From contig NZ_CP150274.1 in the NCBI RefSeq assembly GCF_037977055.1, forward strand, positions 5,704,001 through 5,768,000: DNA of 64,000 nt. Reading direction: 5' to 3'. How positions within the stretch are numbered: the stretch's first letter is position 1; every line of letters begins with the position of its first letter. The notes below the pieces were generated by a model. It made no database searches and had not been told where the DNA came from. It was given only the letters and a program-made list of their open reading frames with translations. The translations under genes were made by a program, and so were the position numbers. This document shows, in pieces, positions 16,566-25,005 of this stretch. This DNA comes from Paenibacillus sp. FSL K6-1096 (lineage in GTDB: Bacteria > Bacillota > Bacilli > Paenibacillales > Paenibacillaceae).

Positions 16566-17783
16566 ATGAAGTATGAGTTCTCTTCGCGCGCACATACATT
16601 GTTATCTTCACCGCTGCTTAGCATCCGTAAGCAGACAAGGAAGGGTACGCTGATCTCGCTGGCAGAGGAGCTTCCGGCGGAGGAGCTGTTCCCGCTGCCG
16701 CTGTTATCTGAAGCAGCATCTACCGTCATCTCGGAGGATGCAGGGGCTCTCCAGTACGGGGAGCCTGAAGGATACGGCCCGCTGCGGGAATGGCTCACCG
16801 GAGACTGGCTGAAGAGCAAAGGTGTGGCGGTGCCCGAAGGCGGGGTGCTGCTGACAACAGGAAGCCAGCAGGCGATTGACTTGCTCTGCCGGGTATATAT
16901 TGATCCGGGAGACCATGTGCTGGTGGAGAATCCGACCTCACCGGGGATTCTGCAGGCCCTGCGGATGCAGGGGGCCGTTATTATTCCGGTGCAGGGAGAC
17001 CAGGAGGGGCTGCTGCCGGAGCATCTGCGCAGCATGATCCGCCAGTACCGGCCCAAGATGCTGTTCACCGCCCCTAGCTTCACCAACCCGAGCGGCGTGC
17101 TCTGGAGTCTCGCCCGGCGGCAGGAGATTCTGCAGCTGTGCATCTCGCACAATGTATTAATCGTTGAAGATGATTCATACGGGGACCTGCACTTCAGCCG
17201 CTACGATAAACACCCTTCGGTGAAATATCCCACCCTGTACGCTATGGAGAATGTCAGTGAAGGCGGACATGTGTTATACATCGGCTCCTTCAGCAAGACC
17301 GTCGCGCCTGCGCTGCGGACGGGCTGGGCGGCGGGAAGCCGGGAGCTGGTCGGCATGATGGCGGCTGCCAAGCAGATGGCGGACTGGCAGTCCAGCTCGC
17401 TGAACCAGCGGCTGCTGCATCATCTGCTGAGTGTCTCGGCGTTCGATCTGCGGGAGCATATCGCCCTGCTCAACCGCGAATACCATACCCGCCTGAAGCT
17501 GATGGCGGAGCTGCTCAAGCGGCCAGCCTGGAAGAGCAGCGTATACGATATGCCGGCAGGCGGCATGTTCCTCTGGGTATCGCTGCCGGAGGGCCTTGAC
17601 GCCATGGCTCTGCTGCGCGCCTCCCTGGTGAAGGGGGTCGCCTTCCTGCCCGGCCCGCTCTGCTCGGTGAGCGGCGGCTCCGGCCGCATCCGGCTCAACT
17701 TCAGCCACCCCGGCCGGGATGAGCTGCTGCTCGGGATGAATCTGATGAGTGAAGCGGTGACCGAATTCACGGCGCGCAGCTAG
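16566..17783 (+). CDS. PLP-dependent class I/II aminotransferase
   Basis: A 405-residue fold-type I aminotransferase resembling 2-aminoadipate/LysN-type and MocR-like catalytic domains, but without an N-terminal GntR HTH. Motifs include LQYGEPEGYGPLREWL, TTGSQQAID, PSFTNPSG, VEDDSYGDL, the PLP lysine K244 in GSFSKTVAPALRTGW and RIRLNFSHP near the C-terminus. AGGGGGG precedes the ATG. It probably shares a transcript with the ComA-like regulator and is closed by a terminator at 17825. The amino acid substrate is undetermined. Confidence 0.85.
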   Translation: MKYEFSSRAHTLLSSPLLSIRKQTRKGTLISLAEELPAEELFPLPLLSEAASTVISEDAGALQYGEPEGYGPLREWLTGDWLKSKGVAVPEGGVLLTTGSQQAIDLLCRVYIDPGDHVLVENPTSPGILQALRMQGAVIIPVQGDQEGLLPEHLRSMIRQYRPKMLFTAPSFTNPSGVLWSLARRQEILQLCISHNVLIVEDDSYGDLHFSRYDKHPSVKYPTLYAMENVSEGGHVLYIGSFSKTVAPALRTGWAAGSRELVGMMAAAKQMADWQSSSLNQRLLHHLLSVSAFDLREHIALLNREYHTRLKLMAELLKRPAWKSSVYDMPAGGMFLWVSLPEGLDAMALLRASLVKGVAFLPGPLCSVSGGSGRIRLNFSHPGRDELLLGMNLMSEAVTEFTARS

Positions 17784-17824
17784 ACGGCGGGAAGCGGATG
17801 AACGGTAGGGAGTTTATTAATGAG

Positions 17825-17861
17825 AAAGACTGCTTCGCCTTGAGGGCCGGCAGTCTTTTTG
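17825..17861 (+). terminator. terminator of the aminotransferase gene
   Basis: AAAGACTGC / GCAGTCTTT with a 16-base loop and T5, about 40 bases after the stop. Confidence 0.8.
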
Positions 17862-17872
17862 TTGTAGAGAAG

Positions 17873-18050
17873 AATGCTAAACTCCGAACATATTGGGCAG
17901 ATGCGGCGGCGGATGGGGGAATGTAATCGAAAAAGTGAACATATGGAGCGGGTGCGGCGGCGGATGAGGGAATGTAATCGAAAAAGCGAACATATTGGGC
18001 AGATGCGAGGACAGGTGAGCGGGATGTGTGCGGAAAAGCGAATACAATGA
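17873..18050. repeat. 51-bp intergenic repeat, locus B (about 3.5 units)
   Basis: Units begin (A/G)ATG at 17873, 17920, 17971 and 18023 (47, 51 and 52 bp apart). Cores are TGTAATCG-AAAAAG-(T/C)GAACATA and TGTGTGCGGAAAAGCGAATACA-like, joined by G-rich linkers (GATGCGGCGGCGGATG). The last core runs into the hairpin at 18044. Confidence 0.8.
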
Positions 18051-18082
18051 GGCGGCTGGCGTTCCGCCGGCCGCCTCATTGT
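18044..18082 (-). terminator. strong hairpin at the 3' end of the DUF2161 gene
   Basis: ACAATGAGGCGGC / GCCGCCTCATTGT, a perfect 13-bp stem with a GC-rich loop, 17 bases past the - strand stop. There is no clear T-run in either direction, so it may stabilise the mRNA end rather than terminate alone. Its left arm is shared with the last unit of repeat locus B. Confidence 0.55.
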
Positions 18083-18098
18083 AAGCTTGCGGCGCGGC

Positions 18099-18869
18099 CT
18101 ACAGCTTGGCCGCGCCCGCACTGATCTCCGCGACTGCTGCATACTCCAGCAGCGCGGCTTTCCCTGCGGTCGTGAGCGTGTAACGGCCGCGCTGTACGCG
18201 GAAGAACCACGCATAGTAGTTCTTCTGCAGAATCGCAGCGGCGCCGGGCACGCCGCTGTGCTTACGCAGCGCGGCGGGCGTCACACCGCCGCCGCGCGCA
18301 GCGTCGAGGCCGGCCGCCGCCCCGGCGGCTTCGGCCTCCAGGGCCTGCAGCGCGAGTGCCACGCGCAGCGCCTTCTCGCGGTAGGCAGTCACGAGCTTGA
18401 CGCGCGTGCTGCCGCCGGTGTTGTAGTCCCCGCTGCGCTCACGGAACTCATAGAGCAGGCGCTCGCGGCGGCGCAGCGCGCTGCGGGCCTGCGGCGGCGC
18501 GTCGCCCGGCTCCGCGAGCACCTCAACGAGCGGGGCCTTCGTCTTGTAGAAGACGACGGTGATCAGCCCCAGGCCGAGCCGGCGGCACAGCCCGGTGAGC
18601 TCGCCCCAGCGCTGGTTCACCGCGCCTTTCTTTGCCCGGACGCGCTCTACCGCGAGGTAGACGTTCGGGCTGAGCCGCAAGCGTTCCACCCCCTGCAGCA
18701 GCAGGGCGAGGTTGAACGATTTTTTCATCTCCACGATGAGCGGCGGGTCCTCGTCCTCCCGGATGCCCACCAGGTCGCACGTCCGCACCTCGCCCTTGAT
18801 CTCATAGCCCTGCCGCTCAAAAAAAGCCTTAAGCGGAGCATACAGCTCCGTCTCCTGTCTGATTGCCAT
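18099..18869 (-). CDS. DUF2161-type putative PD-(D/E)XK nuclease-fold protein
   Basis: A 256-residue protein. The N-terminal half has a PD-(D/E)XK pattern: an early E (ETELY), D32 in CDLVGI, then E47-x-K49 in LIVEMKKSF, followed by a helical region. The C-terminal ~70 residues look like a small winged helix (YYAWFFRVQRGRYTLTTAGKAALLEY). Substrate and role are unknown. The gene is markedly GC- and Ala/Arg-rich compared with its neighbours, which suggests different ancestry or relaxed codon selection. It is convergent with the aminotransferase and divergent from prkA. Confidence 0.75.
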   Translation of the reverse strand: MAIRQETELYAPLKAFFERQGYEIKGEVRTCDLVGIREDEDPPLIVEMKKSFNLALLLQGVERLRLSPNVYLAVERVRAKKGAVNQRWGELTGLCRRLGLGLITVVFYKTKAPLVEVLAEPGDAPPQARSALRRRERLLYEFRERSGDYNTGGSTRVKLVTAYREKALRVALALQALEAEAAGAAAGLDAARGGGVTPAALRKHSGVPGAAAILQKNYYAWFFRVQRGRYTLTTAGKAALLEYAAVAEISAGAAKL

Positions 18870-19042
18870 TTGAATGTCACTCCTGCGCCCGGATGGCAGC
18901 TTAATCCTAACCCGGTGATCATGATTCTCTATTATAGCACAGCAAAAAAGAGGTCAACTATTCCGGGCTCCGCGCATAGTTATGTAATACACTTTCTAAG
19001 CTTGGTGGAGTAAGCAGGAGCGCAAGAGGAGGCAGCGAGCCA

Positions 19043-20938
19043 ATGGATATTTTTGAGCGTATAGCTTCGTATCGGGCTGAGAACGACCGTTTGGCGTGGA
19101 GCGGCACTTTCAAGGACTATATAGAACTGCTGAAACTGGACCCCGCTCCCGCAAAAACGGCTCATGCCCGCGTCTACGACATGATCAAGTCACACGGCGT
19201 CGAGGAAATCAACGGGCGGAAGAGGTATAAGTTTTTTGAACAGGAGATCTTTGGACTGGACCGTGCCGTGGAAAAGCTGGTGGAGGAGTACTTCCATTCG
19301 GCCGCCCGGCGGCTGGATGTGCGCAAACGGATTCTGCTATTGATGGGACCGGTCAGCGGGGGGAAGTCCACCCTGGTGACGCTGCTGAAGCGCGGGCTGG
19401 AGCAGTATTCACGCACTGAGGAAGGTGCGGTCTACGCGATTGAAGGCTGCCCGATGCATGAGGACCCGCTGCATCTGATTCCGCTGGAGCTGCGCCCGGA
19501 GATCGAACGCGAGCTGGGGGTGCGGATTGAAGGCAATCTCTGCCCGTCCTGCCAGATGCGGCTGAAGAATGAGTATGGCGGGGATATCGAAGCGGTGCCG
19601 GTGGTGCGGGTGCTGTTCTCGGAAGGCGAGCGGGTGGGCATCGGGACCTTCAGCCCCTCCGATCCGAAGTCACAGGATATTGCCGACCTGACGGGCAGCA
19701 TCGACTTCTCCACGATTACTGAATACGGCTCAGAGTCCGATCCGCGGGCCTACCGCTTCGACGGCGAGCTGAACAAGGCGAACCGCGGGCTGATGGAGTT
19801 CCAGGAGATGCTGAAGTGTGACGAGAAGTTTCTGTGGAATCTGCTGTCGCTGACCCAGGAGGGCAATTTCAAGGCCGGCCGGTTTGCACTGATCAGTGCA
19901 GACGAATTGATTGTGGCCCATACGAACGAGACCGAATATAAAGCCTTCATCGCCAATAAAAAGAACGAAGCGCTCCAGTCCCGCATGATTGTCATGCCTG
20001 TACCCTACAATCTGCGCGTGTCGGAGGAGGAGAAAATCTACGCCAAGCTGATTGCCCAGAGCGATATGAAGCATGTGCATATTGCCCCCCATGCGCTGCG
20101 CGCGGCGGCGATCTTCTCGATCCTGACCCGGCTCAAGGAGAGCAAGAAGCAGGGCATGGACCTGATCAAGAAGCTGCGCATGTACGACGGCGAAGAGGTG
20201 GAGGGCTACAAGGAAGCCGATCTCAAGGAGATGCAGACCGAGTATCTGGATGAGGGCATGTCCGGCGTAGACCCGCGGTATGTCATCAACCGTATTTCCA
20301 GCGCCTTGATCAAGGGCGATCTGCAATGCATGAACGCGCTGGATGTGCTGCGGGCGATCAAGGACGGCCTGGACCAGCATCCTTCGATTACGAAGGAGGA
20401 GCGCGAGCGGTATCTTAACTTCATTTCCATCGCCCGCAAGGAATACGATATTCTCGCCAAGAGCGAGGTGCAGAAGGCGTTTGTGTACTCTTTTGAGGAA
20501 TCCGCCAAAACGCTGTTCGAGAATTATCTCGACAATATCGAAGCCTTCTGCAACTGGTCCAAAATCCGTGATCCGCTCACGGACGAGGAGATGGAGCCGG
20601 ATGAGCGGCTGATGCGCTCGATTGAAGAGCAGATCGGCATCTCCGAGAATGCCAAGAAGGCCTTCCGGGAAGAGATTCTGATCCGGATCTCCGCTTACTC
20701 CCGCAAGGGCAAGAAGTTCGAGTACAACAATCACGACCGGCTGCGGGAAGCGATTGAGAAGAAGCTGTTCGCAGACCTCAAGGATATCGTCAAAATCACC
20801 ACCTCCTCCAAAACGCCGGATGAGAGCCAGCTCAAACGGATCAACGAGGTCAGCCGCCGCCTGATCGACGAGCATGATTACTGCCCGATCTGCGCCAATG
20901 AGCTGCTGAAATATGTCGGAAGCCTGCTGAACCGCTGA
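19043..20938 (+). CDS. prkA: PrkA serine protein kinase / AAA+ protein
   Basis: 631 residues, the family length. The N-terminal AAA+ domain has a Walker A at GPVSGGKST (K108) and a PrkA-type CPMHEDPLHLIP segment. The C-terminal PrkA domain is described as kinase-like. In Bacillus it is made during sporulation and affects spore development; in E. coli the YeaG homologue works with YeaH and YcgB. RBS AGAGGAGG is upstream of ATG 19043. The usual partners are yhbH (DUF444) and spoVR. spoVR is 9 kb away on the other strand here, and no yhbH lies within the window. Confidence 0.95.
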   Translation: MDIFERIASYRAENDRLAWSGTFKDYIELLKLDPAPAKTAHARVYDMIKSHGVEEINGRKRYKFFEQEIFGLDRAVEKLVEEYFHSAARRLDVRKRILLLMGPVSGGKSTLVTLLKRGLEQYSRTEEGAVYAIEGCPMHEDPLHLIPLELRPEIERELGVRIEGNLCPSCQMRLKNEYGGDIEAVPVVRVLFSEGERVGIGTFSPSDPKSQDIADLTGSIDFSTITEYGSESDPRAYRFDGELNKANRGLMEFQEMLKCDEKFLWNLLSLTQEGNFKAGRFALISADELIVAHTNETEYKAFIANKKNEALQSRMIVMPVPYNLRVSEEEKIYAKLIAQSDMKHVHIAPHALRAAAIFSILTRLKESKKQGMDLIKKLRMYDGEEVEGYKEADLKEMQTEYLDEGMSGVDPRYVINRISSALIKGDLQCMNALDVLRAIKDGLDQHPSITKEERERYLNFISIARKEYDILAKSEVQKAFVYSFEESAKTLFENYLDNIEAFCNWSKIRDPLTDEEMEPDERLMRSIEEQIGISENAKKAFREEILIRISAYSRKGKKFEYNNHDRLREAIEKKLFADLKDIVKITTSSKTPDESQLKRINEVSRRLIDEHDYCPICANELLKYVGSLLNR

Positions 20939-20980
20939 CGGTGAGAATGCTGAGGATGCTTCACGGATAAAGGGGAATCG

Positions 20981-21005
20981 GGACTGCCTGCGGGCAGTCC
21001 TTAGG
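20981..21005 (+). terminator. hairpin after prkA
   Basis: GGACTGCC / GGCAGTCC stem with a TGCG loop 42 bases after the stop, followed by TTAGGTCT. The T-run is poor. Confidence 0.5.
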
Positions 21006-21041
21006 TCTGTTACGGGTTAAAGAACATATCCATGCGTATGC

Positions 21042-21084
21042 AAAAAAAAAGGATATCCCGCCCGTCATGGGCTTAAGGATATCC
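21042..21084 (-). terminator. terminator of the glycine-rich repeat protein gene
   Basis: On the - strand GGATATCC, inner AAGCCC/CGGGC and a second GGATATCC can pair and are followed by nine T. Confidence 0.75.
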
Positions 21085-21110
21085 CCTGCTGCAGTCGTTC
21101 AGGCTCAGGC

Positions 21111-21872
21111 TTAGTCCTTGGAAGCTTTGTCCTCTTCGGCTTCGGCAGCTCCTTTGGCTTTCTTGGCCTCAGCCTCTTTGCCGCCAATCTTGATGCTTAA
21201 TTGCCCGTTGTATTTGCCTACCTGTCCGCCTAGGCCGATCCCGGCACCTTGCCCGCCGCCGAGCTGGGCCTTGGCTCCTGCACCGAGGCCATGCTCGCCG
21301 CCAAGCTGCACATTTGCCTTAAGCCCGGCGCCTTCGCTGAGGCCCAGGTGTCCGCCGGCCTCAGCACTCAGCCCGTGTTCGCCTCCGGCTTGCGCTCCCA
21401 GCTGGGCCTTTGCGCCTTCGCCGCCGCCGACTTGGGCCTTGCCCTGTGCAGCTACGCCGTATTTGCCGAAGGCCTGGGCTCCGGCGTTCACACCGAGTCC
21501 CTGCCCGCCGCCCAGATGGGTATCGCCATGGGCTTCAATGCCATAGGACGGGCTGCCGATATGGCCGCCGGCCTGTACTCCTGCGCCGTCCAAGCCCAAT
21601 TTCCCGCCGGCGCTTACGCCAATGCCGTGCTTGCCGCCGATCTCGCCTCCGGCCTCTGCCTGAATGCCCTGCCCGCCGCCTGCGTTAGCATTCATATGGC
21701 CCTTGACGAGCTCAATATCGGTGGCAGGGCTAACGTCCGGCTGGGGAGGCGGACTTGGCTCCGAGCGGGTCAGATGGTAGTAGTGGGAATAAGGAAAAGG
21801 GTCATACTCCGGGAAATGACGATAGGCGGAAGGAGAAGCTGGACGGTTCTGGTCTTCGTTCCCATTGGTCAT
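21111..21872 (-). CDS. glycine-rich ~14-residue repeat protein
   Basis: A 253-residue protein of unknown function. Residues 1-55 are proline- and aromatic-rich (FPEYDPFPYSHYYHL). About eleven tandem units of 12-16 residues follow, each ending GG-x-x-G or similar (GGGQG, GGKHG, GGEHG, GLSEG), with alternating small and hydrophobic residues (LGAGAKAQLGGGQG). The tail is charged (KEAEAKKAKG...EDKASKD). The periodicity suggests a beta-solenoid or roll. There is no signal peptide. The start is ATG 21872, eight bases after GGAGG; an ATG 15 bases earlier lacks an RBS. A spore-coat or storage-like structural role is a guess. Confidence 0.75.
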   Translation of the reverse strand: MTNGNEDQNRPASPSAYRHFPEYDPFPYSHYYHLTRSEPSPPPQPDVSPATDIELVKGHMNANAGGGQGIQAEAGGEIGGKHGIGVSAGGKLGLDGAGVQAGGHIGSPSYGIEAHGDTHLGGGQGLGVNAGAQAFGKYGVAAQGKAQVGGGEGAKAQLGAQAGGEHGLSAEAGGHLGLSEGAGLKANVQLGGEHGLGAGAKAQLGGGQGAGIGLGGQVGKYNGQLSIKIGGKEAEAKKAKGAAEAEEDKASKD

Positions 21873-22036
21873 GTGGATTACCTCCATTATTCATTTCATT
21901 ATAATAGCCTATTCACGCCAGTGTGGAATGATAACCCCGGAATCAGGAGAATCCGGGTGGAATTCAGCAAGACAGGAGCGGTCCCGGACACGGCCCTCTG
22001 TTATAATCGAATGAGCTATGTTTTACAGAAAGGCCG

Positions 22037-22951
22037 GTGGAGCCCTTGAATTACAGCAGAGAGATCGGGCGGAGTATTGAATATATTGAGGAGCATTTGC
22101 GGGAGAACCTGACGGCAGAGCAGATTGCGGCGCATGCGGGGTATTCGCTGTACCATTTCTGCCGGATGTTCAGCCAGGTCCAGAGCATGCCGGTCATGGA
22201 ATATGTGCGGAGCCGGAGGCTGTCGCTGGCCGCTGTAGATTTATTTCACGGGCGGAGAATTACGGATATCGCGCTGGAATACGGCTTCGAGACCCCCGGC
22301 GGCTTCGCCAAAGCCTTCCGCAAGACCTACGGCTACAGCCCCTCCCAGTACGCAGTCCGGATGAACGGCTATGTCCGGGACCGGCTGGAGTATGACATCC
22401 GGGAATACATTGCGGAGCCTGTTTTGGTGACGAGGCCTGCTTTTAACGTAGCGGGGTATGGAATTGAGACCGATGTGGAGGCCGGACATGCCACGCAGGA
22501 TGTCGCTTCGTTCTGGTATCATTATGAAGGGGATAACCTGGAGGACCAAATGTATGCGAAGCTGAACCCGCCCAGACACGGGGAGGTCGGCTTATGTATA
22601 CCGGCAGACGCGGGCGGCAATGCTGTGTATCTGCTGGGGGTAATCGTGGATGACTTCAACCTGGTCACTTCAGACATGCTTACGGCTGTAGTTCCGGCGG
22701 CGCAGTACGCAGTATTCACAACACCTCCGGTGGACGCTACCGATACGGCGAGACCGGAGACTTTTGCCGAGGTGGTCAAAAGTACCTGGAGATATATCTT
22801 CGAGGACTGGTTCCCGGGAAGCGGCTATGTGCATGATGAGGGCAAGCTGAACTTTGAATTCTACGACGAGCGCTGCCACGCCCGGGTGGATTCGGTGATG
22901 GAGATTTATGTTCCGGTGCGGGGGCGCGGGTTCCATGAAAGCGTCAAGTAG
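22037..22951 (+). CDS. AraC-family regulator with GyrI-like effector domain
   Basis: 304 residues. Two AraC HTH motifs lie in residues 1-105 (LTAEQIAAHAGYSLYHFCRMF and ITDIALEYGFETPGGFAKAF, split here). A C-terminal effector-binding domain of the GyrI/SOUL-like fold follows (VLVTRPAFNVAGYGIETDVE...YVPVRGRG). This design is typical of multidrug- or small-molecule-sensing regulators (Rob-like). The start is GTG 22037; a TTG at 22046 is also possible. It runs toward a VanZ gene 41 bases on, so the two may form an operon. A second gene of the same design lies at 53.2 kb. Confidence 0.88.
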   Translation: MEPLNYSREIGRSIEYIEEHLRENLTAEQIAAHAGYSLYHFCRMFSQVQSMPVMEYVRSRRLSLAAVDLFHGRRITDIALEYGFETPGGFAKAFRKTYGYSPSQYAVRMNGYVRDRLEYDIREYIAEPVLVTRPAFNVAGYGIETDVEAGHATQDVASFWYHYEGDNLEDQMYAKLNPPRHGEVGLCIPADAGGNAVYLLGVIVDDFNLVTSDMLTAVVPAAQYAVFTTPPVDATDTARPETFAEVVKSTWRYIFEDWFPGSGYVHDEGKLNFEFYDERCHARVDSVMEIYVPVRGRGFHESVK

Positions 22952-22992
22952 GTTATAGTAATAAGTGGAAAAATAGAGTGGAGGAGCTAACG

Positions 22993-23931
22993 GTGGCTAA
23001 ACAACGCAAGATTTTACTAACTGTAACCGTATTGTACACATTGCTTGTGCTGTATTTTATGTTTTTCGCTTTCGGCAGAGGAGAGGCTTCGGATAACGTT
23101 TCGGGATATACCTTTATTTTCGTGCCCGATAATTTCCTTCATTTGCCGGCTCCAGCTGATCTTATGCCTCCCACTCTGATGGATTTGGTGGGTTTCGGGA
23201 ACACGCTTGCGTTTATTCCGTTCGGTATATTGATTCCCTGGCTGTACCGGGTCGGCTTCGTCCGGTTCATCAGCTTATTCTTCATCGCGATTCTTGTGCT
23301 GGAAACGATCCAGGCTCTTACGTTCCTGGGCAGCTTCGATATCAACGACGCTCTTCAGAATACGATTGGTGCAGCCCTCGGTTTTGGGGCATACAAGCTT
23401 GGCTTCCGTTACCGGAGCCTCGGGCGCAATCTGGTCGCAACGGCTATATCGGGGGTGATTCTTTTTATAGCTTTATGGGGATTAGGGGCAGCGGTAGACA
23501 AAATAATCACTAAAGTAGAGGGTCCGTTTACGGCGATCACTGAATGGACGGACACCTCGGGCAATTCTTCCACCGGAGACAAACCGGGCAGTATTCAAAT
23601 CAACGGACAGCAGATACCGCTCCGCAATACCTTATATGGCGCTGAAAACGGAGATTCCAGCACGTTCACGTACAAGTCTGTGGGGCAGACAATTTTCTCC
23701 TTCCATTACGGGAATCCCGAACCAACGGATTATTCCGGAGACGTCAGTGTTACCCTGGACGGCAGGGAGATTATGAGCAATTCCGGAGAACTTCAGCGTA
23801 CTGATCCTGATCTGTTCCCGGGGTTATTCGAAATTCCGCTTGAGCCGGGGGATGAGCTGAAGATCACGGTTAGGGGCGAAATGAAAGTATGGGATGCCGG
23901 GTATAAGCGGATGCAGTATTTCTGGAACTGA
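22993..23931 (+). CDS. VanZ-family membrane protein
   Basis: 312 residues. A VanZ-like membrane domain covers about residues 1-170 with several TM helices (LLTVTVLYTLLVLYFMFF; the conserved NxxAFIPFG motif in GNTLAFIPFGILIP; ETIQALTFLGSFDINDALQNT). A C-terminal extracytoplasmic beta-rich domain of ~130 residues follows (TFTYKSVGQTIFSFHYG). VanZ proteins lower teicoplanin susceptibility in enterococci; here the role is unknown. GTG 22993 is six bases after GAGGAG and is preferred over GTG 22978. Confidence 0.88.
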   Translation: MAKQRKILLTVTVLYTLLVLYFMFFAFGRGEASDNVSGYTFIFVPDNFLHLPAPADLMPPTLMDLVGFGNTLAFIPFGILIPWLYRVGFVRFISLFFIAILVLETIQALTFLGSFDINDALQNTIGAALGFGAYKLGFRYRSLGRNLVATAISGVILFIALWGLGAAVDKIITKVEGPFTAITEWTDTSGNSSTGDKPGSIQINGQQIPLRNTLYGAENGDSSTFTYKSVGQTIFSFHYGNPEPTDYSGDVSVTLDGREIMSNSGELQRTDPDLFPGLFEIPLEPGDELKITVRGEMKVWDAGYKRMQYFWN

Positions 23932-23969
23932 GTGCTTGATCTTCCACTAAGAGAGGATGGGTGACGGTA

Positions 23970-24575
23970 ATGAAAATGGCATTTGTAGTGTTCGACGGTA
24001 TGACCATTATGGACCTTGTGGGCTTCTATGAAGCAGTGAGCTGGGTGGCGATCCAGAAGGCGATGGAGAATGTATCCTGGACCTTCTGCGCCAATAAGGC
24101 GGAGGTGACGGATGACCGGGGGCTGACCATGAAGGCTAATGAGGTGCTGCCTGATCTGGGGGCATTTGATCTGGTCTTCCTCCCGGGCGGTCTTGCCACG
24201 CGGACACTGCGCTTCGACGAGGACTTCATAAGCTGGATACGGACGGCAGAAGGCGCACGCTATAAGGTGTCGGTCTGCACGGGGGCGCTGCTCTTAGGGG
24301 CGGCAGGATTCCTGGAGGGTAAAAAAGCGACCACGAACTCGTCAGCCTACGACCTGCTTGCCCCATACTGCGGGGAGGTCATTAAGGCCCGGGCCGTCCG
24401 GGACGGTGATACCTTTACCGGAGGCGGAGTGACGTCTTCCATCGACCTCGGCCTGTACCTGATCGAGTGCTTAGTGGACACCGACACTGCGCGCCTGGTG
24501 CAGCGAAGACTGGAGTACCCTTACTACCAGGCAGGTAATCTGAGCGATATTTACTATCCGTATGAAGATAAATAG
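23970..24575 (+). CDS. DJ-1/PfpI family protein
   Basis: A 201-residue cytoplasmic protein of the class I glutamine amidotransferase-like fold. The nucleophile elbow is C103 in VSVCTGALLLG, with LVFLPGG before it. It resembles isonitrile hydratase (InhA)-like and ThiJ members rather than PfpI proteases. ATG 23970 with GGTGA upstream is preferred to GTG 23961. The third gene of a probable AraC-VanZ-DJ-1 set, it ends in a terminator at 24606. The substrate is unknown. Confidence 0.88.
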   Translation: MKMAFVVFDGMTIMDLVGFYEAVSWVAIQKAMENVSWTFCANKAEVTDDRGLTMKANEVLPDLGAFDLVFLPGGLATRTLRFDEDFISWIRTAEGARYKVSVCTGALLLGAAGFLEGKKATTNSSAYDLLAPYCGEVIKARAVRDGDTFTGGGVTSSIDLGLYLIECLVDTDTARLVQRRLEYPYYQAGNLSDIYYPYEDK

Positions 24576-24605
24576 ACAGTTGGTCTCCGGTAATTTAGAA
24601 TCAAG

Positions 24606-24634
24606 AAAGGCAAGCCCCGCCGGGGGTTGCCTTT
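24606..24634 (+). terminator. terminator of the DJ-1 gene (twin copy 1)
   Basis: AAAGGCAAGCCCC / GGGGGTTGCCTTT hairpin. Nearly the same sequence recurs at 24969, on the other side of repeat locus C. Confidence 0.85.
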
Positions 24635-24671
24635 GCACGTATATCCAGCTCATGCACCTTTGCGGCGGCTC

Positions 24672-24905
24672 AATGTAATCGGTTTTTCCATTACATTTGG
24701 CCATAAGCCTGCGTCGTGGCTCAATGTGATCGGTTTTTCGACTATATTTGGTCATATCCATGCGCCGCTGCTTAATGTAATCGGTTTTTCGATTACATTT
24801 GGTCATAAGCCTGCGTCGTGGCTCAATGTGATCGGTTTTTCGACTACATTTGGTCATATCCATGCGCCGCTGCTTAATGTGATCGGTTTTTCGATTACAT
24901 TTTGG
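24672..24905. repeat. 51-bp intergenic repeat, locus C (five units, inverted orientation)
   Basis: AATG unit starts are at 24672, 24723, 24774, 24825 and 24876, exactly 51 bp apart. Cores read TGT(A/G)ATCG-GTTTTT-C(G/C)A(T/C)TA(C/T)A and are perfectly dyad in the third unit (TGTAATCG / CGATTACA). Linkers alternate between an AAGCCTGCGTCGTGGCTC and an ATCCATGCGCCGCTGCTT type, so the array is a duplicated 102-bp dimer. The orientation is opposite to the other four loci. Confidence 0.9.
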
Positions 24906-24968
24906 ATTCCTTATTCGTAAGAGCACTTATCCATGGGCAGGCGTAAATCAGAATTCCCTAAACAGCAA

Positions 24969-25002
24969 GAAAGGCAAGCCCCTCCGGGGGCTTGCCTTTC
25001 TT
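24969..25002. terminator. terminator hairpin (twin copy 2)
   Basis: AGAAAGGCAAGCCCC / GGGGCTTGCCTTTCTT, immediately past the - strand stop of the lipoprotein gene. It is near-identical to the hairpin at 24606. Confidence 0.75.
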
Positions 25003-25005
25003 CTG

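Noticed and set aside
24627..24920. 97-residue repetitive frame at locus C
   Set aside because: It is made entirely of the inverted 51-bp repeats, without an RBS.
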